Assembly (NCBI GenBank): GCA_903862155.1
Contig: CAIOXF010000192.1
Coordinates: forward strand, 1 to 16,210
Length of the DNA stretch: 16,210 nt
Reading direction: 5' to 3'
From: an uncultured cyanobacterium
GTDB lineage: Bacteria; Cyanobacteriota; Cyanobacteriia; PCC-6307; Cyanobiaceae
The notes below the pieces were generated by a model, which was given only the letters and a program-made list of their open reading frames with translations, did no database searches and had not been told where the DNA came from. A program made the position numbers and the translations under genes. This document shows, piece after piece, positions 8,309 through 14,369 of the stretch; the first letter of the stretch is position 1; each line of letters opens with the position of its first letter.

Positions 8309-8314
8309 TACAGT
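8309..8314 (+). promoter_or_regulatory. psbH: Possible psbH -10 element
   Basis: TACAGT matches the -10 consensus TATAAT at four of six positions and would place the transcript start near 8321, about 30 bases before the psbH ATG. The sequence 17 bases upstream is GC-rich and gives no convincing -35. A purine-rich GAGAGG at 8336-8341 could serve as a ribosome binding site 11 bases before the ATG. Confidence 0.25.
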
Positions 8315-8352
8315 ACCCAGACCGATTGCTAGCGCGAGAGGCTCGAGCATCC

Positions 8353-8553
8353 ATGGCCCAACGCACCCGTCTGGGAGACCTGCTCCGTCCGCTGAATTCC
8401 GAGTACGGCAAGGTCGTCCCCGGTTGGGGCACCACCCCCGTGATGGGGGTGTTTATGGCCCTCTTCCTGGTGTTCCTGCTGGTGATCCTGCAGCTGTACA
8501 ACAAGTCGCTGCTGTTGGAAGGCATCAACGTGAACTGGAACGGCATCGGCTGA
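8353..8553 (+). CDS. psbH: Photosystem II protein H
   Basis: This is the 66-residue photosystem II phosphoprotein homologue. The N-terminal stromal part (MAQRTRLGDLLRPLNSEYGK) leads through VVPGWGTTPVMG into a single transmembrane helix (about 31-50) and the C-terminal ILQLYNKSLLLEG. PsbH binds next to CP47 and D2 and supports QB-site function and PSII stability. The cyanobacterial form lacks the phosphorylated N-terminal extension of plants, as here. The ATG at 8353 is the family start. tatA starts 24 bases downstream on the same strand, so read-through into a psbH-tatA-pth-DUF3146 transcript is likely. Confidence 0.97.
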   Translation: MAQRTRLGDLLRPLNSEYGKVVPGWGTTPVMGVFMALFLVFLLVILQLYNKSLLLEGINVNWNGIG

Positions 8554-8567
8554 TCCCTTTGGATCGG
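8550..8567 (+). other. Short hairpin between psbH and tatA
   Basis: GATCC (8552-8556) and GGATC (8561-8565) form a 5-base perfect stem around CTTT, extendable by one wobble and one C-G pair. There is no T-tract after it, so it is not a normal intrinsic terminator. It could protect the 3' end of a processed psbH message and allow psbH to be expressed more strongly than the genes behind it. Function is not demonstrated by sequence alone. Confidence 0.3.
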
Positions 8568-8577
8568 GCAGGACGAC

Positions 8578-8886
8578 ATGAATTTCTTTGGGATTGGCCT
8601 GCCCGAGCTGGCCGTGATTGCGGCCATCGGTCTTTTGGTGTTCGGTCCGAAGCGTCTGCCTGAGCTAGGGAAGACCTTGGGGAAAACCCTCAAGGGTTTC
8701 CAGTCGGCTTCGAGCGAATTCGAGAAGGAATTCCGCTCCGCTATCAGCGCCACCGATGCCCCCGAGGCCGCGGCGCTGCCGGCTGAAGCTGGCCTTGCTC
8801 CATCCGAGGTGAACGCTGTTGCTCCAGCGGCCGAGCCCGGTTCGGCCGCCGAGCATCCCAAGACCGACGACGCACCCCAGGCCTGA
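8578..8886 (+). CDS. tatA: Sec-independent protein translocase subunit TatA
   Basis: This is a 102-residue TatA/Hcf106-type protein that forms the pore-like part of the twin-arginine pathway, moving folded proteins across thylakoid and plasma membranes. A short N-terminal transmembrane helix (about 6-21, GLPELAVIAAIGLLVF) is followed by the FGPKRLPELG hinge and an amphipathic helix (about 25-45). The C-terminal tail is acidic and Ala/Pro-rich, and typically variable. AGGA at 8570-8573 lies a few bases before the ATG, slightly close for a Shine-Dalgarno. TatA and TatB types are hard to separate from sequence in cyanobacteria; the glycine-containing hinge and length favour TatA. pth follows after four bases. 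Confidence 0.93.
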   Translation: MNFFGIGLPELAVIAAIGLLVFGPKRLPELGKTLGKTLKGFQSASSEFEKEFRSAISATDAPEAAALPAEAGLAPSEVNAVAPAAEPGSAAEHPKTDDAPQA

Positions 8887-8890
8887 GCCG

Positions 8891-9499
8891 GTGACGCTTC
8901 AGTTGGTGGTGGGTCTCGGAAATCCCGGGACCAAATACGCCGGCACGCGACACAACGTGGGCTTCATGGCGCTGGAGCTGCTGGCGGCCCGCAATGGTTC
9001 GGGCTTTCGCAACCAGCCCAAGCTCCACGGCCTCCTGGCTGAAGTGGGGCAGGGCGATCAGCGGCTGAGGCTGCTGATGCCGCAGACCTACATGAACGAC
9101 AGCGGTCGTTCGATCCGCGCTGCTCTCGACTGGTTTTCGCTCACCCCTAAGCAACTGCTGGTGGTGGTCGACGACATGGACCTGCCCCTCGGGCGCCTGC
9201 GGCTGCGGCAGAGCGGCAGTGCCGGCGGCCATAACGGCCTGCGGAGCACCATCAGCCACCTCGGCACCCAGGATTTTCCCCGGCTGCGCATCGGCATCGG
9301 TGCACCGGCTGAGAACCCTGCTGAGCGCAAGGCCCGCACCGTGGGTCACGTGCTCGGCCGCTTCAACGCGGCGGAGCAGCCCACCCTCGATGCCGTGCTA
9401 GCCGAAGTGGAGGCCGGTTTTGGGCTGATTCAGCGCCTGGGCTATGAGCGTGCCGGTAACCGGCTGAACGGTTTCAGCCCAGAAGCCCAGGCAGGCTGA
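8891..9499 (+). CDS. pth: Peptidyl-tRNA hydrolase
   Basis: This 202-residue enzyme hydrolyses peptidyl-tRNA released by stalled ribosomes and recycles tRNA. With the GTG at 8891 as start, all known active-site residues are in place: Asn11 and His21 (GLGNPGTKYAGTRHN), Asn69 (QTYMND), Asp94 (VVDDMDLPLG) and Asn115 (GGHNGLRS), each one position later than in E. coli Pth. I chose this GTG because it lies four bases after the tatA stop and gives a normal N-terminus. An in-frame start at 8819 would add a proline-rich shadow of tatA. The close spacing suggests translational coupling with tatA. Confidence 0.97.
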   Translation: MTLQLVVGLGNPGTKYAGTRHNVGFMALELLAARNGSGFRNQPKLHGLLAEVGQGDQRLRLLMPQTYMNDSGRSIRAALDWFSLTPKQLLVVVDDMDLPLGRLRLRQSGSAGGHNGLRSTISHLGTQDFPRLRIGIGAPAENPAERKARTVGHVLGRFNAAEQPTLDAVLAEVEAGFGLIQRLGYERAGNRLNGFSPEAQAG

Positions 9500-9503
9500 G
9501 GCC

Positions 9504-9761
9504 ATGGCCCGTCTCCCCGCCACCACCGCCCAGCTGCGGGTGCTGCACCAGAGCTTCAGCGACCGGTTGCTGGAGGGCGAAGTGACCGCCGGCGGCTTCC
9601 ACTGGACCTTCACTTGGCGCTTCGAGAAGGGCCAGCTGAGCGTGGAACCGTCCCTCGGCCGGGCCCTGATCCAGGACGCTCTGTTGCGCTTTCTGGTGAA
9701 GGCCGACTACCAACTGGAGCCCGGCGGCGATTACGCCTTCACGGTGCGGGCGCGCTTTTAA
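9504..9761 (+). CDS. DUF3146-family protein of unknown function
   Basis: This is an 85-residue protein that resembles the cyanobacteria-specific DUF3146 family. Recognisable parts are LLEGEVTAGGFHWTFTWRF, the SLGRALIQDALLRFL block and the end YQLEPGGDYAFTVRARF. It has no signal peptide, membrane helix or cysteine. The alternating hydrophobic pattern suggests a small soluble beta-rich fold with one helix in the middle. It starts four bases after pth and is probably the last gene of the psbH-tatA-pth transcript. Its TAA stop overlaps the convergent TAA stop of the YqgF-like gene in the palindrome TTAA. No function can be assigned. Confidence 0.8.
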   Translation: MARLPATTAQLRVLHQSFSDRLLEGEVTAGGFHWTFTWRFEKGQLSVEPSLGRALIQDALLRFLVKADYQLEPGGDYAFTVRARF

Positions 9762-10243
9762 CTGCTCTTCTGAGCGAGCTTCTGAGCTCTCCGCATCCGG
9801 CGTTCCTGCTCCAGCAGCGGCGTCTCCAGCTCGGTGGCGCGGCCGAGGGGAACACCGAGCCAGCGCTCCAGCAGCAGCTGGGCCACCACGTCGTCGATCG
9901 CGCGGGGCGGCAGCCGCAGTCCCCGGGGCAGCAGGCGCTTGAAGCCCCTTGGCGGGATCAGCTCCCAGTAGCGATTCCGGGCCGCCAGGGTGCTGCCCCG
10001 CTCATCCACCACTTCCACCGCCAGGCCTAGCTGGCGCAGGCGCTGGAGCCAGACCCCGCTGCTGGTGCCATCGCCAAGAACCACGCCTTCTAGCCCTTCG
10101 GTCTGCCACTGAGCCAGCCTCCGCAGGCAGGCCTCGCTGGGCTCGATGTGTGCGGCGATCACCCTGGATCGCCCGGCATCACAGCGCACCAGGCCGCACT
10201 TGCTGCGTCCCGGATCAAGGGCGGCCCATCCCTCGCCACTCAT
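9758..10243 (-). CDS. YqgF/RuvC-like RNase H-fold nuclease (resolvase-like)
   Basis: This is a 161-residue protein with the three acidic corners of the YqgF/RuvX RNase H fold: Asp10 in LDPGRSKCGLV, Glu81 in VVDERGST and Asp117/Asp118 in IDDVVAQLLLERWL. The active site therefore looks intact. YqgF proteins process pre-16S rRNA, and related RuvC-like folds cut DNA junctions. Many cyanobacteria carry this second, divergent form beside the DUF3084 gene in addition to a canonical RuvX, so I leave the symbol blank. The C-terminal tail is basic and Gln-rich. Its ATG overlaps the stop of the DUF3084 gene (ATGA at 10240-10243 on the minus strand), which suggests translational coupling. Confidence 0.75.
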   Translation of the reverse strand: MSGEGWAALDPGRSKCGLVRCDAGRSRVIAAHIEPSEACLRRLAQWQTEGLEGVVLGDGTSSGVWLQRLRQLGLAVEVVDERGSTLAARNRYWELIPPRGFKRLLPRGLRLPPRAIDDVVAQLLLERWLGVPLGRATELETPLLEQERRMRRAQKLAQKSS

Positions 10244-11424
10244 GGTCGGCGCGGCAGGGTCTGGCTGGGCCGCACCCAGCGGAATTCCACGGCGATTGGA
10301 TCTGGGGTGTCGGCATCGCGCAGGGCCACGGCCTCCAGCTGAGCCACCTCCCCTGATGGCCGCTCGGCCAGGGTCTGGCCCAGCTGGTTGAGGGCGGCGC
10401 CATCGAACTGCAGCCCATCGGTGAGAGTGCCCTGGCGCTGGGCTTTGGCGTAGGCCGCGGCCAGCAGCAGGTTGAGGCGGCGGGCGATGCCCTCGGGGTT
10501 GCGCAGGTCGCCCTCGATTGTGGTGCTGGCCAGCACCTCACCCCTGCGCACCACCACCCGGTTGGGCCGCAGGTCGGGGAAGGCGAGCACCTGTTGCTCG
10601 CCCCGCAGCACGTTGGCGGCCGAGAGGATGCTCACCACCCAGCTGCCGGGCTTGGCGAGCATCTCCTCCAGGCGGGAGATGTCGTTGCGCGGCACCAGGA
10701 GGATTTGGCGGTTGGGGGGCTGGCCGGGCAGTACGCGCTGGAAGGTGAAGCGGTTGGCCTGCTGCAGCACGGCATTGATCACTGAGCGGGCCTGGCCCGG
10801 TTGCTCCAGGGTCACCTTGGCCGTGGCCAAGGGTTGGCCGCTGGCGATCACCACGTCGCCGCGGCGCAGGGCGATCAGGTTGTTTTCGAGCTGGCGCAGC
10901 TCCTTGGCGCCGGCGTCGATGCGGCGTTGCACCCGGGCCAGCTCGGCCTTGTTGCGGCGGATGTCGGCATCGCGGTTCTGCACCTCACGGCTGAGCCGGT
11001 CGCGCTCGGCCAGCAGTTGCTGGCGCTGGGCCAGCAGCGGTGCCAGTTCGCGCCGCAGCGCCCCGGCCCGTTGTTGTGCTTCCCGTAGCTGCTGCTCCGA
11101 CTGCTCGCGTCCCGTCTCGGCCTTGACCAGTTCCCGCTGGCTGCGGGCCAGGGCAGAGCGGCTGGCCTGAAGGCGCGCCTGGATCTGATCGAGCTCAAAC
11201 AGCCCCACTCGCAGCTGCTGGCTCACCAGCAGCATCAACCCCAGCGATACCGCACTGATCAGGCTGCCCGTGAGCACCGTGATCAGCACGGCGGTGTCGC
11301 GGGGGCGCAGGTTGAACAGGCTCAGCCGGGCCTTGCCCACGCGGCTGCCCAGACGGTCGCCCAGGGTGGAGAGCACGCCCCCCAGCACCAGCAGGCTCAG
11401 GATCAGCAGCCAGCCCGACACCAC
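10240..11424 (-). CDS. DUF3084 membrane-anchored coiled-coil protein
   Basis: This is a 394-residue protein of the cyanobacterial DUF3084 family. Two hydrophobic helices (about 3-20 and 45-67) flank the conserved GDRLGSRVGKARLSLFNLRPRDTA stretch, which begins LGDRLGSRVGKARLSLF. A long charged coiled coil (about 75-187, rich in Gln, Arg, Glu and Leu) follows, then a globular C-terminal domain (about 190-394). The likely topology is a membrane hairpin with a large soluble part; the side is not determined. I chose the GTG at 11424 because family similarity starts just after it. The frame is open a little further upstream without an ATG. It sits between ntcA (47 bases upstream) and the YqgF-like gene (4-base overlap). 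Function is unknown. Confidence 0.85.
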   Translation of the reverse strand: MVSGWLLILSLLVLGGVLSTLGDRLGSRVGKARLSLFNLRPRDTAVLITVLTGSLISAVSLGLMLLVSQQLRVGLFELDQIQARLQASRSALARSQRELVKAETGREQSEQQLREAQQRAGALRRELAPLLAQRQQLLAERDRLSREVQNRDADIRRNKAELARVQRRIDAGAKELRQLENNLIALRRGDVVIASGQPLATAKVTLEQPGQARSVINAVLQQANRFTFQRVLPGQPPNRQILLVPRNDISRLEEMLAKPGSWVVSILSAANVLRGEQQVLAFPDLRPNRVVVRRGEVLASTTIEGDLRNPEGIARRLNLLLAAAYAKAQRQGTLTDGLQFDGAALNQLGQTLAERPSGEVAQLEAVALRDADTPDPIAVEFRWVRPSQTLPRRP

Positions 11425-11471
11425 CAGCTCCAGCGGGCCCCAGTATCCCCGACGCGCCCAGCCCGACCGGC

Positions 11472-12212
11472 CTAGCTGAAGCGCTTGGCCAGGGCGATCG
11501 GGTCGAAGACCGTGATCTTCTTGCGGTCGATCGACACCAGGCCCTCGGTGCGCAGATCGCCCAGCAGGCGAGTGATCGTGACGCGGGTGGAGCCGATCGC
11601 CTCGGCGATGGCCTGGTGGGAGAGGCGGAGGTCGATCGTGATCCCCTCGCTGCTGGGCACGCCAAAATCGCGGCAGAGCACCAGCAGGAAGCTCACCAGC
11701 CGCGAACTCATGTCACGGTGGGTAAGGGTTTCGATCATGGTTTCGGTCTGCAGGATCCGTGAGGAGAGGCCCTGCAGCAGCAGCAGCCCCACGCTCGCGT
11801 CCTGCTCGATGGCCTTGCGCACGGAGGTGGCCGGCGCGGTCACCATCTCCACCCGGGTGAAGGCGATGGCGTGATAAAACCGGTCGGAGCGCTGGCCGGT
11901 GAGCAGCGAGAGCACGCCAAAGAGGCTGTTCTCCCGCAGCAGCGCCACGGTGATTTCTTCGCCGCTCTCGTACACCCGCGAGAGGCGCACCGCGCCGCGG
12001 CGCAGCAGATACACCTTCTCGGCCGGGTCGCCGGGGAAAAAGATCGTTTTGCCCCGTTCCACCGTTTCAACGGTGCTGCCCGAAAGCCCGCGGATCACTT
12101 CCAGCAGGGTGGCCGCGCCGGAGCTGGCGGAGCCGATGGCTGCCACGGCACCGGGGTCGCCGCTGGAGGGCGTGGGCGCAGTACGGCTGAAGCCACGGGT
12201 GGCGCCGACCAT
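11472..12212 (-). CDS. ntcA: Global nitrogen regulator NtcA
   Basis: This is a CRP/FNR-family transcription factor that binds 2-oxoglutarate and activates nitrogen-assimilation genes in cyanobacteria, with PipX as co-activator. It has 246 residues. The effector domain includes KTIFFPGDPAEKVYLL, YESGEEITVALLRENSLFGV and LTGQRSDRFYHAIAF. The dimerisation helix contains GLSSRILQTETMIETL. The DNA-binding helix-turn-helix is at about 197-220 (LSHQAIAEAIGSTRVTITRL). It is about 22 residues longer than usual because of a Ser/Pro/Gly/Ala-rich N-terminus. The ATG at 12212 is supported by the promoter position close upstream, although an internal start is not excluded. A matching NtcA box lies upstream. 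It is the first gene of a likely ntcA-DUF3084-YqgF-like transcript. Confidence 0.98.
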   Translation of the reverse strand: MVGATRGFSRTAPTPSSGDPGAVAAIGSASSGAATLLEVIRGLSGSTVETVERGKTIFFPGDPAEKVYLLRRGAVRLSRVYESGEEITVALLRENSLFGVLSLLTGQRSDRFYHAIAFTRVEMVTAPATSVRKAIEQDASVGLLLLQGLSSRILQTETMIETLTHRDMSSRLVSFLLVLCRDFGVPSSEGITIDLRLSHQAIAEAIGSTRVTITRLLGDLRTEGLVSIDRKKITVFDPIALAKRFS

Positions 12213-12233
12213 GGATAGCGGACAAGTGGGCGG

Positions 12234-12275
12234 ACCCTACGGATGGGCCTAGCGCCCCCCTGTAGCGATTCACAC
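12234..12275 (-). promoter_or_regulatory. ntcA: NtcA-activated promoter of ntcA (NtcA box plus -10)
   Basis: On the minus strand the site reads GTG-N8-TAC (12275-12262), one mismatch from the NtcA consensus GTA-N8-TAC. Exactly 22 bases follow before TAGGGT (12239-12234), which fits the TAN3T -10 element of NtcA class II promoters. The expected transcript start is near 12227, leaving a leader of about 15 bases before the ATG. Box, spacing and -10 together support autoregulation; binding itself is inferred. Confidence 0.7.
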
Positions 12276-12336
12276 GATTTCACGGCGCAACGGTGGCGAC
12301 GGGCACCATTGCTGATCAGGCTAGTACAGGTGTTTG

Positions 12337-12350
12337 CACCACCGGTGGTG
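12337..12350. repeat. 14-base perfect palindrome in the ntcA / CobO-like intergenic region
   Basis: CACCACCGGTGGTG is its own reverse complement. It lies in the 190-base divergent region, about 52 bases before the CobO-like start and about 110 bases upstream of the predicted ntcA transcript start. It could be a binding site for a dimeric regulator. About one palindrome of this length is expected by chance in a window of this size. Confidence 0.35.
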
Positions 12351-12402
12351 TGGCCGCGCTTGTTTTCCCGCCTGCTGCCGCTACATTCAGCAACGTGCCC
12401 GG

Positions 12403-13011
12403 ATGCCCATGACCGCCAGCTTCCCTGCGTCCTCCGGTGCCTCCCGCAGCCTGCCCGGCGCGAGTCGGGGCCTGCATCGCCCGCTGGCGCCGGTCACCCC
12501 CAGGCCAGTGCCGAAGCTGCGTCTGGTGGCCCAGCCGGAGGGCCTGCTCCAGGTGCATACCGCCTCCTTCCGCGGCAGTTTTGGCAGTGTGCTGAGTCAG
12601 GCGCTGCGCACCGCCGGCCTGGGCAGCCGCGTGTTGGTGAGCCAGTTCCTCAAGGGTGGTGTGGATCAGGGCCTGGAGGCGAGCACCTGGCTGTGTGGCC
12701 GGTTGCAGTGGCTGCGCCCGGCCGTGCCGGCCTGTGTGGACCAACCTTCGGAACAGGCGCCTGAGGCGGCCGCTGCTGTGGCCGAGGTGTGGGCCTTCAG
12801 CCGCGAGCAGCTGCTGAGTGGCGCTGTGGATCTGATGGTGCTCGACGAACTGGGCCTGGCCGTGGAGCTGGGCTACGTGGGCCTCGATGAGGTGGTGAGC
12901 AGCCTGGAGCGGCGCCCGGCCCATCTGGATGTCATCCTGACCGGGCCTGCAATGCCTGCCGAGCTGATGGCGATGGCCGATCAGGTGACCCAGCTCCGCC
13001 GCGGCCTCTGA
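12403..13011 (+). CDS. CobO/BtuR-like P-loop-family protein with degenerate Walker A
   Basis: This 202-residue protein resembles ATP:corrinoid adenosyltransferases (CobO/BtuR/CobA). Matching parts are QALRTAGLGSRVLVSQFLKG (about 66-85), VDLMVLDELGLAVELGYV (142-159) and RRPAHLDVILTGPAMPAEL followed by ADQVTQLR. In real adenosyltransferases the P-loop reads TGNGKGKTT, but here the aligned bases encode TASFRGSFG (53-61), so the ATP-binding lysine is missing. The C-terminal substrate-binding tail of BtuR is also absent. It is therefore probably not a working adenosyltransferase, and may be a regulatory or scaffold paralogue. The start is ATG at 12403 or 12409; the first ~40 residues are Ser/Pro/Arg-rich and probably disordered. 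It is divergent from ntcA and lies 30 bases before dcd. Confidence 0.75.
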   Translation: MPMTASFPASSGASRSLPGASRGLHRPLAPVTPRPVPKLRLVAQPEGLLQVHTASFRGSFGSVLSQALRTAGLGSRVLVSQFLKGGVDQGLEASTWLCGRLQWLRPAVPACVDQPSEQAPEAAAAVAEVWAFSREQLLSGAVDLMVLDELGLAVELGYVGLDEVVSSLERRPAHLDVILTGPAMPAELMAMADQVTQLRRGL

Positions 13012-13041
13012 GACCGCTGCACTGAATCCCCAAGGCCCTGC

Positions 13042-13635
13042 ATGCTCAAGAACGACCGCTGGATCAATGAGCAGGCCGCGGCCGGAATGCTCGAGCCGTT
13101 CCAGCCCACCCTGGTGCGCCATCTCGATCCCGAGAACGCCGCCAACCCTGTGCTCAGCTACGGCTGCTCCTCCTATGGCTACGACCTGCGGCTGAGCGCC
13201 AAGGAATTCCTGATCTTCCGCCACGTGCCCGGCACGGTGATGAACCCCAAGCGGTTCAATCCGGCGAACCTAGAACCAGCCCCGCTTCACGAAGACGAAG
13301 ATGGCCGCTACTTCATCCTTCCGGCCCACAGTTATGGCCTGGGCGTGGCACTGGAGAAGATGCGGGTGCCTCCCAATATCACCGTGATCTGCCTGGGCAA
13401 GAGCACCTACGCCCGCCTTGGAATCATCGTGAACACCACGCCCGCCGAAGCCAGCTGGGAGGGCCATCTCACCCTGGAGTTCAGCAATTCCTCTGGCGCT
13501 GATTGCCGCATCTACGCCGAGGAGGGCATCTGCCAGCTGCTGTTCTTTGAGGGTGATCCCTGCGATACCACCTATCAGGATCGGGCCGGCAAGTACCAGC
13601 ACCAGCCCGAGCGTGTCACCCTCGCCCGCGTGTAA
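13042..13635 (+). CDS. dcd: dCTP deaminase
   Basis: This 197-residue enzyme deaminates dCTP to dUTP, feeding dUMP and then dTMP synthesis. Family features are the N-terminal MLKNDRWI, SYGCSSYGYDLRLS (about 39-52), the nucleotide-binding LGKSTYARLGI (118-128), and PAEASWEGHLTLEFSN, in which Glu146 corresponds to the catalytic Glu of E. coli Dcd. The C-terminal YQDRAGKYQHQ is the usual trimer/phosphate-binding tail. It starts 30 bases after the CobO-like gene on the same strand and ends one base before the convergent thyX stop. dUTPase activity is not visible from sequence, so a separate dut gene is expected elsewhere. Confidence 0.96.
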   Translation: MLKNDRWINEQAAAGMLEPFQPTLVRHLDPENAANPVLSYGCSSYGYDLRLSAKEFLIFRHVPGTVMNPKRFNPANLEPAPLHEDEDGRYFILPAHSYGLGVALEKMRVPPNITVICLGKSTYARLGIIVNTTPAEASWEGHLTLEFSNSSGADCRIYAEEGICQLLFFEGDPCDTTYQDRAGKYQHQPERVTLARV

Positions 13636-13636
13636 C

Positions 13637-14362
13637 TCAGGGCGCCAGGCGCGCCTTGTGCAGCCGACTCTTCTCGTACCAGGTGGCAATTTCTGGCGCC
13701 CAGCTCTGCATGTGGGGCCACATCAGATCGCAGAGCGCGCGGATTTCTTCCTGGGCATCGAGCTTGGCCCGCAGGTCCATGAAGTGCAGAAACGCCCGCA
13801 GCGAGAAGCTCACCACGAAATGCTGGCGATAGTCGAAGGGGAGGATCCCGCGGGCGTGCTCCTCGGCGAAGCCAGTATCCAACAGATCCCGGTAGCGCTC
13901 GGCCGCCGCTTGGCACAGCACTAGATCCTTGGCCCGCTCCTCGGCGGTGTAGGCGTATTTCTTGCCCTGGCGGTCGGCGTAGGAGCCCACCGGGCGCAGG
14001 TAGAACACTTCCTCCAACGCCAGTTCGCCGTTGGCAGCGCGGCAGATGCGCTCGCCCGTGTAGCGCATCGATTGCACATCGAAGCTCACGCCCACCCGGT
14101 GGGTGCGGGCCTGCTGCATCACCGAATGGGGAAACCAGCCCACGTTCAGCACGATCTGGGCGTGCTCCAGTGGGCCGTAGTGGCCGCGCTCACCCGCCAG
14201 CAGCCGCTTCACGCAGATCTCACCGGCGCGGGTTTCGTCGGGCCAGGTGTCGCGCGCCTCGGCCACGAAGCCTTCGGAGTAGTCCTGGTGCATGCCCGCG
14301 TACACGCACTGCTGCGGGTTGGGGGTGGCAGCAATCAGCTCAACCCGGAAGCGCGGATCCAT
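13637..14362 (-). CDS. thyX: FAD-dependent thymidylate synthase ThyX
   Basis: This 241-residue flavoenzyme methylates dUMP to dTMP using methylene-tetrahydrofolate and NADPH. It has the family block PLEHAQIVLNVGWFPHSVMQQ before the signature, and LRAFLHFMDLRAKLDAQEEIR near the end. The ThyX signature is usually RHR-X7-S; here residues 87-98 read THR-X8-S, followed by MRY, so the first Arg is Thr and one residue is added. I chose ATG 14362 (MDPRFRVELIAATP); the frame stays open to 14488, but that part overlaps txlA and looks like noise. txlA ends seven bases upstream on the same strand, so the two are probably co-transcribed. With dcd it covers two steps from dCTP to dTMP. Confidence 0.94.
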   Translation of the reverse strand: MDPRFRVELIAATPNPQQCVYAGMHQDYSEGFVAEARDTWPDETRAGEICVKRLLAGERGHYGPLEHAQIVLNVGWFPHSVMQQARTHRVGVSFDVQSMRYTGERICRAANGELALEEVFYLRPVGSYADRQGKKYAYTAEERAKDLVLCQAAAERYRDLLDTGFAEEHARGILPFDYRQHFVVSFSLRAFLHFMDLRAKLDAQEEIRALCDLMWPHMQSWAPEIATWYEKSRLHKARLAP

Positions 14363-14369
14363 AGACAAC

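Noticed and set aside
8207..8350. N-terminal extension of psbN to 95 residues
   Set aside because: PsbN is normally 43-47 residues; the extension is not PsbN-like and runs into the psbH leader.
8550..8567. Rho-independent terminator after psbH
   Set aside because: The stem is short and has no T-tract; kept only as a possible processing hairpin.
10472..11170. 232-residue plus-strand open frame within DUF3084
   Set aside because: It is Arg/Ser/Ala-rich antisense of the coiled-coil region, with no motif.
12324..12337. Second NtcA box driving the CobO-like gene
   Set aside because: One mismatch in the box, and no TAN3T element at 20-24 bases downstream on either strand; the nearest (TACATT at 12382) is 44 bases away.
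12316..13224. 302-residue minus-strand open frame across the CobO-like and dcd genes
   Set aside because: It is antisense to two recognised genes, shows no family resemblance, and its composition is that of a shadow frame.
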